From Sphingomonadales bacterium (GTDB taxonomy: Bacteria; Pseudomonadota; Alphaproteobacteria; Sphingomonadales; Sphingomonadaceae), in NCBI GenBank assembly GCA_025360285.1, contig JANYCM010000263.1:1-7048 (forward strand): 7,048 bases of DNA, given 5' to 3'. Below are positions 6,776-7,048 of this stretch, one piece after another (position 1 is the first letter of the stretch; each line of letters begins with the position of its first letter). The translations under genes were made by a program, and so were the position numbers. A model generated the notes under the pieces. The model was given only the letters and a program-made list of their open reading frames with translations. It was not told where the DNA came from and searched no databases.

Positions 6776-7048
6776 GCGGCGATCGCCGTCCAGGCATCGA
6801 TCTGATCGCGGCACAGCGCTCGGGCACTGCCGCCGCCGTCAAAGCCGCGATACCAGTCGGCGGTCCAGGCCAGCGCCGTGCGCGCCGGCAATCGGGGCTG
6901 CCAACCAAGGGCGGCCGCCGCCGCGTCGCTGGCCAGCGCCAGCGCCGGGGCTTCATGCGGGTGGTTGCCGGGCGCAGGCTGCCAGCCGGGGCCGCCGCCC
7001 AACGAGCTGGCCTGTGCGCTGCCCAGGGCCGCCGCCATGATCGTCGCC
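6772..7048 (-). CDS. rfbG: CDP-glucose 4,6-dehydratase, C-terminal end (5' part outside window)
   Basis: Only about 91 C-terminal residues are present; the frame is open through the window end, so the ATG at 7038 is internal. RfbG converts CDP-glucose to CDP-4-keto-6-deoxyglucose and is about 355-365 residues long. The tail matches its C-terminus in order: GWQPAPGNHPHEAPALAL (aligning with the family's HEA-LxL segment), then AAAALGWQPRLP (family SKAxxxLGWxPRW), then TADWYRGF (family TxxWYR) and a final ALCRDQIDAW (family LTxxQIxxY). The usual Asp and Ser-Lys-Ala after LxL read ALASDAAAA here, so this copy is somewhat divergent. Its stop overlaps the start of the C-methyltransferase by 4 nt (ATGA), and an rfbG followed by a C-methyltransferase, an RmlC-like enzyme and an SDR is a known arrangement in CDP-sugar loci. 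The catalytic N-terminal domain cannot be inspected here. Another extended SDR is the main alternative. Confidence 0.78.
   Translation of the reverse strand, partial: ATIMAAALGSAQASSLGGGPGWQPAPGNHPHEAPALALASDAAAAALGWQPRLPARTALAWTADWYRGFDGGGSARALCRDQIDAWTAIAA

Noticed and set aside
6777..6788. Palindrome CGGCGATCGCCG containing GCGATCGC, the cyanobacterial HIP1 octamer
   Set aside because: It lies within rfbG coding sequence near its stop, and no other exact copy was noticed in the window, so it looks like chance in GC-rich DNA rather than a repeat family or operator.
1..7048. tRNA, rRNA, insertion sequences, CRISPR arrays, promoters in gene gaps
   Set aside because: All gaps are 13 nt or shorter and coding is nearly continuous. 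I saw no tandem or spaced repeats, transposase motifs, terminal inverted repeats or RNA-gene signatures.

Overview
The window is a compact, GC-rich (about two-thirds G+C by eye) stretch of a bacterial surface-polysaccharide locus. Gene style (dense packing, GTG/ATGA junctions, alanine-rich proteins) fits a high-GC proteobacterium, perhaps an alphaproteobacterium of sphingomonad type. That placement is inference from style, not from a marker gene.

Layout: bases 1-2188 carry two plus-strand genes, the C-terminal part of a Wzx-type lipid-linked oligosaccharide flippase (cut by the window start) and an overlapping family 2 glycosyltransferase. From 7048 down to 2192 the minus strand holds six tightly packed genes that read as one operon: the C-terminal end of a CDP-glucose 4,6-dehydratase (rfbG, cut by the window end), a TylC3/TcaB9-type sugar C-methyltransferase, an RmlC-type epimerase, an NAD(P)-dependent extended SDR, a CmcI ('cephalosporin hydroxylase') family protein, and a second zinc-finger SAM methyltransferase of the same general architecture as the C-methyltransferase. 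Junctions in transcription order are -4, +2, -4, +10 and +13 nt. The two gene blocks converge with only 3 nt between stop codons. No stretch longer than about 15 bases lacks a gene.

How the genes may work together (inference): RfbG makes CDP-4-keto-6-deoxy-D-glucose, the C-methyltransferase adds a methyl at C3, the RmlC-like enzyme epimerises C5, and the SDR reduces the C4 ketone. This would give a CDP-activated 3-C-methyl-6-deoxyhexose, a CDP counterpart of the dTDP-L-mycarose route. The CmcI-like protein and the second methyltransferase probably tailor this or a neighbouring sugar. The glycosyltransferase and flippase would build and export the repeat unit. No RfbH-type 3-dehydrase or 2,3-dehydratase is visible, so a dideoxy sugar (yersiniose or mycarose proper) is not supported by this window alone. 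No RNA genes, insertion sequences, CRISPR arrays or convincing promoters were seen.
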